Source: Pelagerythrobacter sp041912895 (GTDB lineage Bacteria; Pseudomonadota; Alphaproteobacteria; Sphingomonadales; Sphingomonadaceae). From it: a stretch of 64,000 nt of DNA. The notes beneath the pieces are model-generated. The model searched no databases, was not told the origin of the DNA, and saw only the letters and a list, made by a program, of their open reading frames with translations. How positions within the stretch are numbered: the first letter of the stretch is position 1; every line of letters starts with the position of its first letter. The DNA lies in contig NZ_JAYSGI010000001.1 of the NCBI RefSeq assembly GCF_041912895.1, positions 806,001 to 870,000 of the forward strand, read 5' to 3'. Positions 38,675 through 47,177 of this stretch are shown here, piece after piece. The position numbers and the translations under genes were made by a program.

Positions 38675-38891
38675 GCCACGCCTCCAGCAGCCTGACGCGG
38701 TGTTCGTCAACCAGCTTAGCAATGTCATTAATCTCGTGCGCGCGAAAGCCCCGGCTCTTCGCCACCTCGCCGCTGTCGAGCCAGACCTTGATCGTCGCCT
38801 CGCCGCGGTCGACGTGGATATGCGGCGGCTCGTTCGGCTCGTGGCTGTAGAAATAGAACCGCAAAGGTCCGATGCGCAGGACTGTCGGCAC
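38658..38891 (-). CDS. DUF4160 family protein
   Basis: A 77-residue protein, MPTVLRIGPLRFYFYSHEP then EPPHIHVDRGEATIKVWLDS, the recognisable DUF4160 signature with its HIHV core. It pairs with DUF2442, as in many genomes, in what looks like a two-gene module of unknown (possibly toxin-antitoxin) function. It lies three bases after the bioB stop. Confidence 0.9.
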   Translation of the reverse strand: MPTVLRIGPLRFYFYSHEPNEPPHIHVDRGEATIKVWLDSGEVAKSRGFRAHEINDIAKLVDEHRVRLLEAWHEYFG

Positions 38892-38894
38892 CGG

Positions 38895-39914
38895 TCAGGC
38901 GTCCTCCACCGCCTTGCACGCCCGGCCAGAAGCCCGCAACGGCTCCTCGCCTTGCAGCGCCGTCAGCCCCAGCTTGGCGAACAGTGCGCCGTCGCTGTCG
39001 TCGCCAGCGTTCGGCGCGGTCAGCAGCTTGTCGCCGGTGAAGATCGAATTCGCGCCGGCGAGGAAGCACAGGGCCTGCGTTGCCTCGGACATGCTCTCGC
39101 GGCCTGCGCTCAAGCGCACCATCGACAGCGGCATCGTGATCCGCGCCACCGCCACGGTGCGCACGAACTCAATGTCGTCGATCTTGGCGAGCGGCGTGTC
39201 GGCCAGCATGTCGCCCAACACCGTGCCCTTCACCGGCACCAGCGCGTTGACCGGCACGCTCTCGGGATGCTGTTCCAGCGTCGCCAGCGTGTGGACGAAG
39301 CCCACGCGGTCCGCGCGCGTTTCGCCCATGCCGACGATCCCGCCGCTGCACACGTTGATCCCCGACGCGCGCACGTTCGCCAGCGTCTCAAGCCGCTCGT
39401 CCATCGAGCGCGTGGTGATGACGCGCTCGTAATATTCGGGGCTACTGTCGATATTGTGATTGTAATAGTCGAGCCCGGCTTCGGCGAGCATTTCCGCCTG
39501 TGTCGGCGTCAGCATGCCCAGCGTCATGCAGGTTTCCAGCCCCATCTCGCGCACCCCTTGCACGATCTTGACGATCGCGGGCATGTCGCGATCCTTCGGG
39601 TTGCGCCAGGCGGCACCCATGCAGAAGCGCTGGCTCCCCGCGTCCTTCGCCTGCGCCGCGCGCTGGAGCACGGCCTGCACGTCCATCAGCTTGGTCGCCT
39701 CGACCCCGCTGTCGGCCTTGACCGACTGGCTGCAATAGCCGCAGTCTTCCGGGCAACCGCCGGTCTTGATGCTGAGCAGCGTGCAGAGCTGGACCTGTTC
39801 GGGCGGGTGGTGGTCGCGATGCACGCTGGCGGCGCGGAACAGCAGTTCGGTGAAGGGAAGGTCGAACAGCGCGGCGATTTCCTCGCGCGTCCAGTCGGTG
39901 CGGATGTCTGTCAT
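38895..39914 (-). CDS. bioB: Biotin synthase
   Basis: A 339-residue radical-SAM enzyme inserting sulfur into dethiobiotin. The CxxxCxxC cluster ligands are Cys54, Cys58 and Cys61 in GGCPEDCGYCSQS. NHNIDSSPEYY, CSGGIVGMGETRADR and the GANSIFTGDKLLT end are family marks. The ATG overlaps the stop of the DUF3445 gene (ATGA). No other bio genes are in the window, so biotin synthesis genes are dispersed. Confidence 0.97.
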   Translation of the reverse strand: MTDIRTDWTREEIAALFDLPFTELLFRAASVHRDHHPPEQVQLCTLLSIKTGGCPEDCGYCSQSVKADSGVEATKLMDVQAVLQRAAQAKDAGSQRFCMGAAWRNPKDRDMPAIVKIVQGVREMGLETCMTLGMLTPTQAEMLAEAGLDYYNHNIDSSPEYYERVITTRSMDERLETLANVRASGINVCSGGIVGMGETRADRVGFVHTLATLEQHPESVPVNALVPVKGTVLGDMLADTPLAKIDDIEFVRTVAVARITMPLSMVRLSAGRESMSEATQALCFLAGANSIFTGDKLLTAPNAGDDSDGALFAKLGLTALQGEEPLRASGRACKAVEDA

Positions 39915-40711
39915 GTCGAATGTCCGATAGCGGCCCCGCGCGATTGCGCAAACCCTTGCAGCGCGGCGGCATAGTGCGGCGCCCCCCGACGGTCGCCCTC
40001 GCCCGAGAGCAGGCCCGCCATTGCGCCCGCGAGCCGCGCGACGTTCGCGTCCGACAACTCGGCCAGCGGCGAAACGTAGACGCCGATAGTGAACAAAATC
40101 GCGCCGGTTTCGGGCAGGCGGCGCAACGTCTGGCGCTCGGAGCGGACGAACAGCGTCTCGCCCGCGTTGTCGGGCGTGACATGCGCGAAGGCGTCGGGCC
40201 GCGCGATCCAGCGCAACTCGGGCGTCGCGGCGATAAACCAGTTGCAGCGCCCGAAAATCCGTCCGGGCCTCAGTTTCAGCATGAAGTGGTCGACACCGCT
40301 CGCAAGCTGTTCGGCAAAGCCCTGGATCGGCGCGTGCATCGCGGCCAGCGGCAGCCCCATCTTCTCCGCCGGACGCCAGTCGCTCGGGAATGCCACCGCC
40401 GCGCCGACGAGGCGGTAAAAGTCCTCCTCTTCCCGTTTGGTCAGCAGGCACATGTCCTCCCACCGCGCCGTAGCCGCCTCGGGCAATCCACCCGCGACCC
40501 CGAGCATCGCCGCCAGCTCGCGCCCCGGCGCCTCGGCCTCCGGGTCGAGTTGGACGCCTTCGGGAAAGGCCGCAAAACCCTCCTCGCGCGCGGCGAGATC
40601 GGGCTCGGGCTGCAACCACTCGTCGTCCGCCAGCGCGGCGAGCCCCATCTTCAGCACGCCGCCCCCGCGCGCCTTGGGCAGCAGTTCGTCGACGGAGAAG
40701 CCGAGTGTCAC
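39911..40711 (-). CDS. Heme-dependent oxidative N-demethylase family (DUF3445) protein
   Basis: A 266-residue protein with the DUF3445 pattern: VQLDPEAEAPGRELAAML, WEDMCLLTKREEEDFYRLVG, VAFPSDWRPAEKMGLPLAAMHAPIQGF and then GRCNWFI. The family includes the heme-PAS enzymes that oxidatively demethylate dimethylamine and related compounds. The start is taken as the GTG at 40711 because it overlaps the transporter stop in a GTGA junction; the frame is open further upstream without a better start. It lies between the DMT transporter and bioB. Confidence 0.82.
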   Translation of the reverse strand: MTLGFSVDELLPKARGGGVLKMGLAALADDEWLQPEPDLAAREEGFAAFPEGVQLDPEAEAPGRELAAMLGVAGGLPEAATARWEDMCLLTKREEEDFYRLVGAAVAFPSDWRPAEKMGLPLAAMHAPIQGFAEQLASGVDHFMLKLRPGRIFGRCNWFIAATPELRWIARPDAFAHVTPDNAGETLFVRSERQTLRRLPETGAILFTIGVYVSPLAELSDANVARLAGAMAGLLSGEGDRRGAPHYAAALQGFAQSRGAAIGHST

Positions 40712-41169
40712 GCGGGCTTTCGCGCAAGATAAAGACCCACCGCCATAACCGCGATACCGATGGCGCGCCTGGGCGTCATCGCGGTCTGGATCGCGCCGAG
40801 CCATCCGAAGTGGTCGATCGCCGCCGCGGCCACGATTTGGCCGAGCAGCACGAAGAAGATCGCGTTTCCGAGCCCGATGCGCGGCGCGGCGAACGTGACC
40901 GAAACAGCGTAGAAAATGATGAACACCGCGCCGAACCAGATATGCGGCGCCTCGAAGCTGATGGCGTGCCTTTGCGGCAAGCCCGTTACCGCAAGCAAGG
41001 CGATGGCGATAACCAGCCCGATCGCGAAACTCACCATCGTCGCCGCGACAGCCCCGCCGAGCTGCTTGCCGAGTGCCGAGTTGAAAGCGGCAAACACCGG
41101 AATACCGATACCCGCTGCGAACATCATCGCGGCGATCGGCAAGAAGGGTCCCGATTGCGCGTTACTCAT
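40708..41169 (-). CDS. DMT-superfamily (DUF606/YdcZ-like) membrane protein
   Basis: A 153-residue inner-membrane protein with five hydrophobic segments (for example IAAMMFAAGIGIPVFAAF, MVSFAIGLVIAIALLAV, and IGIAVMAVGLYLA at the C-terminus). This is the half-size DMT transporter layout of YdcZ/DUF606, which often needs a partner. The family's substrate is unknown. Its ATG overlaps the stop of a 37-codon ORF, and its stop overlaps the DUF3445 GTG. Confidence 0.85.
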   Translation of the reverse strand: MSNAQSGPFLPIAAMMFAAGIGIPVFAAFNSALGKQLGGAVAATMVSFAIGLVIAIALLAVTGLPQRHAISFEAPHIWFGAVFIIFYAVSVTFAAPRIGLGNAIFFVLLGQIVAAAAIDHFGWLGAIQTAMTPRRAIGIAVMAVGLYLARKPA

Positions 41170-41279
41170 TCTGCTGGCTCGGCCTGAGCATCCTCGACGC
41201 CGAGCATCGAAGCGAATGCGCGCTCGGACGCCTCGGGGTCGTCCGCGATTGTCTCTTCGCTGCGACTGGTCGGTATCAT
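41166..41279 (-). CDS. 37-codon micro-ORF locked between two genes by ATGA overlaps
   Basis: A frame of 37 codons, MIPTSRSEETIADDPEASER then AFASMLGVEDAQAEPAE. Its ATG (41279-41277) overlaps the TGA of the upstream membrane gene, and its TGA (41168-41166) overlaps the ATG of the downstream DMT gene, so both junctions are ATGA. This exact double coupling in an operon where most junctions have the same form is strong evidence that the ORF is translated. The product is acidic with no membrane span or Cys. Function unknown; it may be a small regulator or mainly a translational relay (speculation). Confidence 0.65.
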   Translation of the reverse strand: MIPTSRSEETIADDPEASERAFASMLGVEDAQAEPAE

Positions 41280-41635
41280 GTCAGCACCGTGGGTGTGAAA
41301 TTGTACAGGAAAGCGCCAACCCCGCCCGAGAGCAGCGTGCTCACCATGGCTTGAGCGATCCGAATGACCCGCGCGACCTTGTCGCGCGAATGCGGCGTGA
41401 CTTCGAGGCTGGCGAGATACGAAGCGACGAGCAAGCTCGTCACCCCGGCCAGGCCTATAAAGACCAGCACGACGATGAGTTGCTTGGGATCGAATTCAGT
41501 TCCCTGACCGTCGGCGAACGCGAATACACCACCGAGCGAAACGAGCGATATGCCGGTGGTGTGCTTGAAGAAATCGTAGGACCGTCCGAACGGAACATCC
41601 AGATCGGCCCCGAGCTCGCCATCCTCGTCCATCAT
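41276..41635 (-). CDS. Small integral membrane protein, unknown
   Basis: A 119-residue protein beginning MMDEDGELGADLDVPFGRSYDFF, followed by three hydrophobic segments (TGISLVSLGGVFAF, LIVVLVFIGLAGVTSLLVASYL, MVSTLLSGGVGAFLY). The start ATGATG overlaps the scpA stop. No family is recognised. The position just behind scpA and before the micro-ORF and DMT transporter suggests a membrane module co-expressed with the mutase. Confidence 0.75.
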   Translation of the reverse strand: MMDEDGELGADLDVPFGRSYDFFKHTTGISLVSLGGVFAFADGQGTEFDPKQLIVVLVFIGLAGVTSLLVASYLASLEVTPHSRDKVARVIRIAQAMVSTLLSGGVGAFLYNFTPTVLT

Positions 41636-43809
41636 TCCGCCGCCTCGCTCATGTCCTCGTCGCCGACATCCTCGCCCGGCGGGGGCATATTGTGGCCCAG
41701 CAGGCGCAGCATGTCGGCCGCGCATTCGACCACGTTCGAGCCGGGGCCGTAGATGCCCTGCACCCCCGCCTCGCGCAGGAATTCGTAGTCCTTGGCCGGG
41801 ATCACCCCGCCCGCGACGACCTTCACGTCGGCGCGGCCCGCTTCGCGCAGCAGCTCGATCAGTTCGGGGATCAGCGTCTTGTGTCCGGCGGCGAGGCTCG
41901 ACGCGCCGATCGCGTCGACGTCGTTTTCCAGCGCCATCGCGGCGGTTTCGCGGGGGGTCTGGAACAGCGGGCCGCTCAGCACTTCGAAGCCCATGTCGGC
42001 AAACGCGCTGGCGATCACGTTGGCCCCGCGATCGTGCCCGTCCTGGCCCATTTTGGCGACCATTACGCGCGGCTTGCGCCCCAGCCGGCGCGCCACCGCC
42101 TCGACCCCGCGCACGATCTGGCCATAGCGCTCGTCGCCCTCGTAGGCGCTGGCATAGACGCCCTTCACCGGCGTCGGCATCGTGTCGTAGCGGCCGAACG
42201 CGTCCTCCATCGCGGACGAAATCTCGCCCAGCGTCGCATCGTGGCGGGCTGCTTCGACGGCCAGCCCGAGCAGGTTGCCGCCGCCGTTAGACCCTTCGGT
42301 CAGCGCCTCCAGCGCGGCGCGGCAAGCGGCTTCGTCCCGTTCCGACCGCACGCGCTCGATGCGCGCGATCTGGCTGGCGCGGACCTTGTGGTTGTCGATG
42401 TCGAGCGTCTCGATCTCGGCCTCTTCGGGCAGGCGATACTTGTTCACGCCCACGATCACCGTCTCGCCGCGATCGACCATCGCCTGCTTGCGCGCGGCGG
42501 CTTCCTCGATCTGCGCCTTGGGCTTGCCGGTCGCGACGTAGGCGGTCATCCCGCCCGCCGCGTCGACCTCGTCGATCAGCGCGCCCGCCTGCTCCACCAG
42601 CTTGGCCGTCAGCGCCTCGACGTAATACGATCCGCCGAGCGGATCGGCGACGTTGGTCATCCCGCTTTCCTCCTCGATCACCAGCTGCGTATTACGCGCG
42701 ATGCGGGCGGAGAAATCGGTCGGCAGCGCGATCGCTTCGTCGAGCGCGTTGGTGTGCAGGCTCTGCGTGCCGCCCAGCACCGCGGCCATCGCCTCGATCG
42801 TGGTGCGGATCACGTTGTTGTACGGATCCTGCTCCTGCAGCGAGACGCCGCTCGTCTGGCAGTGCGTACGCAGCATCTTCGACTTGGGATTCTTCGCCCC
42901 CAGCCCCTCCATCACGTCGTGCCACAGCGCGCGGCCCGCGCGCATCTTGGCGACTTCCATGAACAGATTCATCCCGATGCCCCAGAAGAAGCTGAGGCGC
43001 GGGGCGAAGGCGTCGAGGTCGAGCCCGGTGGCCATCGCGCGCTTCGCGTATTCCTTGCCGTCGGCGATGGTGAAGGCGAGCTCCTGCACCGCCGTCGCCC
43101 CGGCCTCGTGCATGTGATAGCCCGAGATCGAGATCGAGTTGAACCGCGGCATGTGCTCGCTGGTGTAGCCGATGATGTCCGAGATGATCCGCATGCTCGG
43201 CTCGGGCGGGTAGATGTAGGTGTTGCGGACCATGAACTCCTTGAGGATGTCGTTCTGGATCGTGCCCGAAAGCTTGTCTTGCGACACGCCCGAACGTTCC
43301 GCCGCGACGATGTAGAACGCCAACACTGGGATCACCGCGCCGTTCATCGTCATGGAGACGCTCATCTGGTCGAGCGGAATATCGCCGAACAGGATCTCCA
43401 TGTCGCGCACGGTGTCGATCGCGACGCCCGCCTTGCCGACGTCGCCCGTTACGCGCGAATGGTCGCTGTCGTAGCCGCGATGGGTGGCGAGATCGAATGC
43501 GACCGACAACCCCTTCTGCCCGGCGGCGAGGTTGCGGCGATAGAACGCGTTCGATTCCTCGGCGGTGGAGAAGCCCGCGTACTGGCGGATGGTCCACGGG
43601 CGGCCGGTGTACATGCTGGCGTAGGGGCCGCGCGTAAACGGCGCGAAGCCGGGCAGGCCCGGATCGAGATCGGCGGTATCCTCGGCGGTATAGAGCGGCT
43701 TGACAGCGATCCCCTCTGGCGTGTGCCAGGTGAGGTCGCGGCCCTTTACTTCCTTGTCGGCGGCGGCCTGCCAGTCGGCGGGGGTGGGTGCGTCGTTCTT
43801 GTCGTTCAT
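41632..43809 (-). CDS. scpA: Methylmalonyl-CoA mutase
   Basis: A 725-residue single-chain B12-dependent mutase converting (R)-methylmalonyl-CoA to succinyl-CoA. The N-terminal TIM-barrel substrate domain has FARGPYASMYTGRPWTIRQYAGFSTAEESN-like sequence (substrate channel), and the C-terminal cobalamin domain has MVAKMGQDGHDRGANVIAS, which contains the D-x-H-x-x-G base-off motif. Full length, with start MNDKNDAPTPADWQAAADKE (43809). It heads the scpA-to-csaA run containing pccA and bioB; no epimerase or pccB is visible here. Confidence 0.95.
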   Translation of the reverse strand: MNDKNDAPTPADWQAAADKEVKGRDLTWHTPEGIAVKPLYTAEDTADLDPGLPGFAPFTRGPYASMYTGRPWTIRQYAGFSTAEESNAFYRRNLAAGQKGLSVAFDLATHRGYDSDHSRVTGDVGKAGVAIDTVRDMEILFGDIPLDQMSVSMTMNGAVIPVLAFYIVAAERSGVSQDKLSGTIQNDILKEFMVRNTYIYPPEPSMRIISDIIGYTSEHMPRFNSISISGYHMHEAGATAVQELAFTIADGKEYAKRAMATGLDLDAFAPRLSFFWGIGMNLFMEVAKMRAGRALWHDVMEGLGAKNPKSKMLRTHCQTSGVSLQEQDPYNNVIRTTIEAMAAVLGGTQSLHTNALDEAIALPTDFSARIARNTQLVIEEESGMTNVADPLGGSYYVEALTAKLVEQAGALIDEVDAAGGMTAYVATGKPKAQIEEAAARKQAMVDRGETVIVGVNKYRLPEEAEIETLDIDNHKVRASQIARIERVRSERDEAACRAALEALTEGSNGGGNLLGLAVEAARHDATLGEISSAMEDAFGRYDTMPTPVKGVYASAYEGDERYGQIVRGVEAVARRLGRKPRVMVAKMGQDGHDRGANVIASAFADMGFEVLSGPLFQTPRETAAMALENDVDAIGASSLAAGHKTLIPELIELLREAGRADVKVVAGGVIPAKDYEFLREAGVQGIYGPGSNVVECAADMLRLLGHNMPPPGEDVGDEDMSEAAE

Positions 43810-44294
43810 GGCAGACCCCTTAACGCTTCGCATCGCGCGAAGTCGAGACGCGATGGAGCGCCGGATGGGCGCATCCGATCGATTCACGCACCCCGGCACG
43901 AGATACCGTTTTCCTACATGGCTCTGCTTGTGCCACCACTCGGCGGTGCCGCAAATCCCCGTCCACCGTTACAACCCGGATCGAAGTCCACACCACGCGC
44001 ACCGCGATTGCCCCTTCCACCGAGGGCGAACGGGCGAAAGTCACACTTTCTCCATCCGGCCGGAGCGTAACGCGCAGCGCGTGCCTTTTGCTTGCCTTTT
44101 CGCACCGCTTCGCCTAGTCGCGCGCCCGTTCTAGCAATCGCCAGATTGAGACGAACCTTCGCGCACGGCACTCGGCCACGCGGAGAATACGGCCCTCTTG
44201 CCCCGTCAGCCTTCGCAATGGTGCGCGGGCAGCGGTGAAAGACCCCGGTAGAACCGGCGGCCGGTAGCAAAACGTGAACAGGAATACCGCACAC
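43810..44294. other. 485-base divergent intergenic region, scpA/rpsA promoters
   Basis: No credible gene on either strand. It must hold the promoters of the scpA run (minus) and of rpsA (plus), plus the rpsA leader. A small CTTCGC/GCGAAG inverted repeat lies about 15 bases upstream of the scpA start. I cannot place -35/-10 boxes with confidence. The open frames on both strands have amino-acid composition typical of antisense G+C-rich noise. Confidence 0.5.
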
Positions 44295-45995
44295 ATGGCA
44301 ACTTCCGCCAATCCCACGCGCGACGATTTCGAAGCGCTGCTCAACGAACAGCTCGGCGGCGCCGGCGACGAAGGCTTCGAAGGCCGCGTCGTCAAGGGCA
44401 CCGTCACCGCGATCGAGGCCGGCATGGCCGTGATCGACGTCGGCCTGAAGAGCGAAGGCCGCGTCAACCTCAAGGAATTCATGCGCGTCGACGACGAGCA
44501 CGGGCTCGAAGTCGGCAGCGAAGTCGAAGTTTTCGTCGACCGCGTCGAGAACGCCGACGGCGAAGCGATGCTCAGCCGCGACCGCGCCCGCCGCGAAGCC
44601 GCCTGGGACAAGCTGGAAAGCGAATTCGGTGAAGGCAAGCGCGTCGAGGGCCGCATCTTCGGTCGCGTCAAGGGCGGCTTCACCGTCGACCTCGACGGCG
44701 CCGTGGCGTTCCTGCCCGGTTCGCAAGTCGATATCCGCCCCGTGCGCGACGTCACCCCGCTGATGGACATGCCGCAGCCGTTCCAGATCCTGAAGATGGA
44801 TCGCCGCCGCGGCAACATCGTCGTTTCGCGCCGCGCGGTGCTGGAAGAAACCCGCGCCGAACAGCGCAGCGAGCTGATCGACAAGCTCTCCGAAGGCCAG
44901 GTGATCGACGGCGTCGTCAAGAACATCACCGATTACGGTGCGTTCGTGGACCTGGGCGGCATCGACGGCCTGCTCCACGTCACCGACATGAGCTACAAGC
45001 GGGTCAACCACCCGAGCGAGATCATCGAGATCGGCCAGACCGTGACCGTGCAGATCGTCCGCATCAACGAGGAAACCCAGCGCATCAGCCTCGGCATGAA
45101 GCAGCTGGAAAGCGATCCGTGGGACGGCGTGGGTGCGAAGTACCCGGTCGGCGCGAAGATGACCGGCACCGTCACCAACATCACCGAATACGGCGCCTTC
45201 GTGGAGCTGGAGCCGGGCATCGAAGGCCTCGTTCACGTTTCCGAGATGAGCTGGACCAAGAAGAACGTGCACCCGGGCAAGATCGTCTCGACCTCGCAGG
45301 AAGTCGAAGTGATGGTGCTGGAAGTGGACAGCGAGAAGCGCCGCATCTCGCTCGGCCTCAAGCAGGCCCAGCGCAATCCGTGGGAAGAGTTCGCCGAGAA
45401 GCACCCGGTCGGCTCGAAGGTCACCGGCGAAGTCAAGAACGCGACCGAGTTCGGCCTGTTCGTGGGCCTCGACGGCGACGTGGACGGCATGGTCCACATG
45501 TCGGACATCGCCTGGGGCATCTCGGGCGAGGACGCGCTGGCGCTGCACCGCAAGGGTGAAGAGGTCGAAGCCGTCGTGCTCGACGTCGACACCGACAAGG
45601 AGCGCATCAGCCTCGGCATGAAGCAGCTCGAGAAGGGCGCGCCGACCGAAGCGGGCGCTTCGGGCAGCCTGCGCCGCGGCGAGACCGTGACCGTAACCGT
45701 GCTCGAGGTTCGCGACGGCGGGCTCGAAGTGCAGGTCGGCGAAGACGGCGCGACCGGCTTCATCAAGCGTTCTGACCTCGGCCGCGACCGCGACGAGCAG
45801 CGTCCCGACCGCTTCCAGGCCGGCCAGAAGGTCGACGCGCTGGTCGCCGGCTTCGACCGTTCGAAGAAGCCGAACTTCTCGATCAAGGCGCGTCAGATCG
45901 CCGAAGAGAAGGAAGCGGTGGCGCAGTTCGGTTCGTCCGACTCGGGCGCCTCGCTCGGCGACATCCTCGGCGAAGCGCTGAAGAAGAAGGACTGA
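44295..45995 (+). CDS. rpsA: 30S ribosomal protein S1
   Basis: A 566-residue mRNA-binding ribosomal protein with six S1 domains. The OB repeats are evident from recurring GxVxxITxYGAFVxL and GLVHxSEMSW segments (for example at VVKNITDYGAFVDLGGIDGL and NITEYGAFVELEPGIEGL). The start MATSANPTRDDFEALLNEQL is chosen over an ATG seven codons upstream by comparison with other S1 proteins. ihfB, often next to it in proteobacteria, is absent. A strong terminator follows. Confidence 0.98.
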   Translation: MATSANPTRDDFEALLNEQLGGAGDEGFEGRVVKGTVTAIEAGMAVIDVGLKSEGRVNLKEFMRVDDEHGLEVGSEVEVFVDRVENADGEAMLSRDRARREAAWDKLESEFGEGKRVEGRIFGRVKGGFTVDLDGAVAFLPGSQVDIRPVRDVTPLMDMPQPFQILKMDRRRGNIVVSRRAVLEETRAEQRSELIDKLSEGQVIDGVVKNITDYGAFVDLGGIDGLLHVTDMSYKRVNHPSEIIEIGQTVTVQIVRINEETQRISLGMKQLESDPWDGVGAKYPVGAKMTGTVTNITEYGAFVELEPGIEGLVHVSEMSWTKKNVHPGKIVSTSQEVEVMVLEVDSEKRRISLGLKQAQRNPWEEFAEKHPVGSKVTGEVKNATEFGLFVGLDGDVDGMVHMSDIAWGISGEDALALHRKGEEVEAVVLDVDTDKERISLGMKQLEKGAPTEAGASGSLRRGETVTVTVLEVRDGGLEVQVGEDGATGFIKRSDLGRDRDEQRPDRFQAGQKVDALVAGFDRSKKPNFSIKARQIAEEKEAVAQFGSSDSGASLGDILGEALKKKD

Positions 45996-46026
45996 CCCTT
46001 CCGCCTTCACGCCCGTCAGGGTTGAA

Positions 46027-46062
46027 GAAAGGCCCGTCTGCCACCCGGCAGGCGGGCCTTTC
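46027..46062 (+). terminator. Intrinsic terminator after rpsA
   Basis: GAAAGGCCCGTCTGCC (46027-46042) pairs with GGCAGGCGGGCCTTTC (46047-46062) around ACCC: 16 pairs with one G-T wobble. The stem ends in TTTC. It lies 31 bases after the rpsA stop. Confidence 0.9.
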
Positions 46063-46131
46063 CTACATCGGCCCCGCTGCGTAAGATGCGCACCCTCAAG
46101 AAGCGAAGCGATAGGGCATACAAAAAACGCC

Positions 46132-46887
46132 ATGCTCGAAGTCCACCAGTTCCCCTGCCTGTCCGACAACTACGGTTTCCTGCTGCACGATCCGGACAGC
46201 GGCGAAACGGCGTGCATCGATACGCCCGACGGCGCCGAATATCTGAAGCAGGCGCAGGCCAAGGGGTGGCGGATCACGCAGATCTGGAACACCCACTGGC
46301 ACCCCGATCACGCGGGCGGCAACACTGCGATCGTCGAGGCGACCGGGGCGAAGGTCGTTGCCCCGAAGGAGGTCGAGAAGCTGTCGCCGATCGACCGGTT
46401 GGTCGGCAACGGCGATATGGTTTCGCTCGGCGGCTACGAAGCGCGGGTGATCGACGTCGGCGGGCACACCGACGGGCATATCGCCTATTACATCGAGGAT
46501 GCGGACATGGCCTTCGTCGGCGACAGCGTGTTCGCGCTGGGCTGCGGGCGCATGTTCGAGGGCACGCCCGAGCAGTTCTGGGGCAGTATCGAGCGGATCA
46601 AGGCGTTGCCGGGCGAAACCACCCTCTACTGCGCGCACGAATACACGCAGGCGAACGCGAAGTTCGCGCTCCATGCCGATCCCGACAACGTCGAACTGCA
46701 ACTCTACGCGCAGGAAATCGACCGCAAGCGCGAACACGGCGAGCCGACCGTGCCGACGCAACTTTCGCGCGAACTCGAAACCAACCCCTTCCTGCGCGCC
46801 GACAAGGAAGGCCTGCGCAACCGCTGGGGCGGCGGCCAGCCGCACGAGACGTTCGCGGCGCTGCGGGCGGCCAAGGACGCGTTCTAG
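46132..46887 (+). CDS. gloB: Hydroxyacylglutathione hydrolase (glyoxalase II)
   Basis: A 251-residue metallo-beta-lactamase-fold thioesterase, hydrolysing S-lactoylglutathione in methylglyoxal detoxification. The binuclear metal motif THWHPDHAGG gives His55, His57, Asp59 and His60; VGGHTDGHIAYY and CAHEYTQANAKF supply further ligands and the glutathione site. The last four bases overlap the convergent YdeI-family gene's stop. Confidence 0.96.
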   Translation: MLEVHQFPCLSDNYGFLLHDPDSGETACIDTPDGAEYLKQAQAKGWRITQIWNTHWHPDHAGGNTAIVEATGAKVVAPKEVEKLSPIDRLVGNGDMVSLGGYEARVIDVGGHTDGHIAYYIEDADMAFVGDSVFALGCGRMFEGTPEQFWGSIERIKALPGETTLYCAHEYTQANAKFALHADPDNVELQLYAQEIDRKREHGEPTVPTQLSRELETNPFLRADKEGLRNRWGGGQPHETFAALRAAKDAF

Positions 46888-47120
46888 CCCTTCTCGGCGC
46901 CCGTCCAGTCCATGCCCCTGTAGGTATCGCCGGCCTTCAGTTCGGCGATCATCTGTGCGACGCGCTTGCCGCGGGTCTCGTCGCGCTTCGCCCGCCCGAT
47001 CCAGATCAGGTAGTCGTTGCGCTGATACGGCGGCCGCGCCGCATAGGCCTTGGCCTGACCCGCGTCGTGCAGCGCGCGCTCGACATCGGCCGGCATGCTC
47101 TCGCGCGGACGCTTGCTCAT
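46884..47120 (-). CDS. YdeI/OmpD-associated family small protein
   Basis: A 78-residue protein, with PPYQRNDYLIWIGRAKRDET then RGKRVAQMIAELKAGDTYRG, resembling the C-terminal bacteriocin-protection (YdeI/OmdA) helix domain. It is short for the family (usually about 190 residues), so it is either a stand-alone C-terminal domain or a truncated derivative. MSKRPRESMPADVERAL provides the start. Function unknown. Confidence 0.75.
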   Translation of the reverse strand: MSKRPRESMPADVERALHDAGQAKAYAARPPYQRNDYLIWIGRAKRDETRGKRVAQMIAELKAGDTYRGMDWTGAEKG

Positions 47121-47177
47121 ACGGAAACTCCGGATTGGCGACTTCGCACCGGCAACTGCCGTCGCCCGGCCACGTTC

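Noticed and set aside
43820..44044. Open frame of 74 codons upstream of scpA on the minus strand
   Set aside because: Composition is Arg/Ser/Val-rich with no start site or conserved pattern, and it lies across the likely rpsA/scpA promoter region.
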